From: Desulfuromonadales bacterium | GTDB lineage: Bacteria > Desulfobacterota > Desulfuromonadia > Desulfuromonadales > UBA2294 | Direction: 5' to 3' | DNA length: 6,980 nt | Assembly (NCBI GenBank): GCA_030591795.1 | Contig: JAUVAJ010000096.1 | Span: 1 to 6,980, forward strand | In this document: positions 6,980 to 6,980 of the stretch, piece after piece | How the letters are laid out: the number at the start of each line of letters is the position of its first letter | Numbering within the stretch: the stretch's first letter is position 1 | Translations under genes and position numbers: made by a program | The notes under the pieces: model-generated | What the model was told of the DNA's origin: nothing | Database searches by the model: none | The model's input: the letters and a program-made list of their open reading frames with translations, nothing else

Positions 6980-6980
6980 A

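Larger units (their letters stand above)
6427..6980. other. Gene-free region upstream of secA: leader plus repeat cluster
   Basis: This 554-bp stretch contains no open reading frame with recognisable protein features. The first part (to about 6600) is AT-rich and carries the secA ribosome binding site, palindrome, candidate promoter and terminator-like hairpin. The rest (about 6619-6980) is occupied mostly by successive palindromic modules. Short frames such as 6619-6825 (+) are open only because they read through these palindromes. No tRNA or rRNA was recognised. Confidence 0.7.

Noticed and set aside
6600..6980. tRNA, riboswitch or CRISPR array
   Set aside because: No cloverleaf arms with a TTCGA-type T loop in the right context, no known riboswitch core and no regularly spaced direct repeats were found.

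Overview
The window is a stretch of bacterial chromosome. Every recognisable gene lies on the minus strand, so transcription runs from high to low coordinates: secA, a soluble hybrid sensor kinase, argJ, deoC, and the first 49 codons of deoB, which is cut by the window edge. The protein sequences (for example SecA with a C-terminal zinc SEC-C tail, and the secA-argJ neighbourhood), moderate GC and the REC-GAF-HisKA kinase style suggest a Desulfuromonadales-type bacterium (Geobacter/Pelobacter/Desulfuromonas relatives). This is an inference from memory of such genomes, not a database result.

Layout from right to left: 6980-6600 has no convincing gene and holds a cluster of palindromic, repeat-like modules. 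These are a MITE-like inverted repeat at the extreme end, a GC-rich hairpin, a weak hairpin module around 6705-6749, and a composite palindrome at 6621-6697. 6600-6427 is the secA leader, with a terminator-like hairpin, a candidate extended -10 promoter, a perfect 14-bp palindrome and a good Shine-Dalgarno site. 6426-3730 is secA. 3715-2033 is the hybrid kinase, 2033-840 is argJ, 877-146 is deoC and 149-1 is the start of deoB.

The five genes are packed as one probable operon. The secA stop codon overlaps the kinase ribosome binding site, the kinase and argJ share one base (TAATG), deoC overlaps the end of argJ or starts 10 nt after it, and deoC and deoB overlap as ATGA. The functions are diverse: protein export motor, signal transduction, arginine biosynthesis, then deoxynucleoside catabolism. 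Only the last two are an obvious pathway pair: DeoB makes deoxyribose-5-phosphate and DeoC cleaves it. The kinase inside this housekeeping operon has no dedicated partner visible here.

I see no clearly new biological system. The points most worth a second look are the repeat cluster upstream of secA, the palindrome in the secA leader, and the hybrid kinase wedged between secA and argJ with a variant ATP-binding G1 motif.
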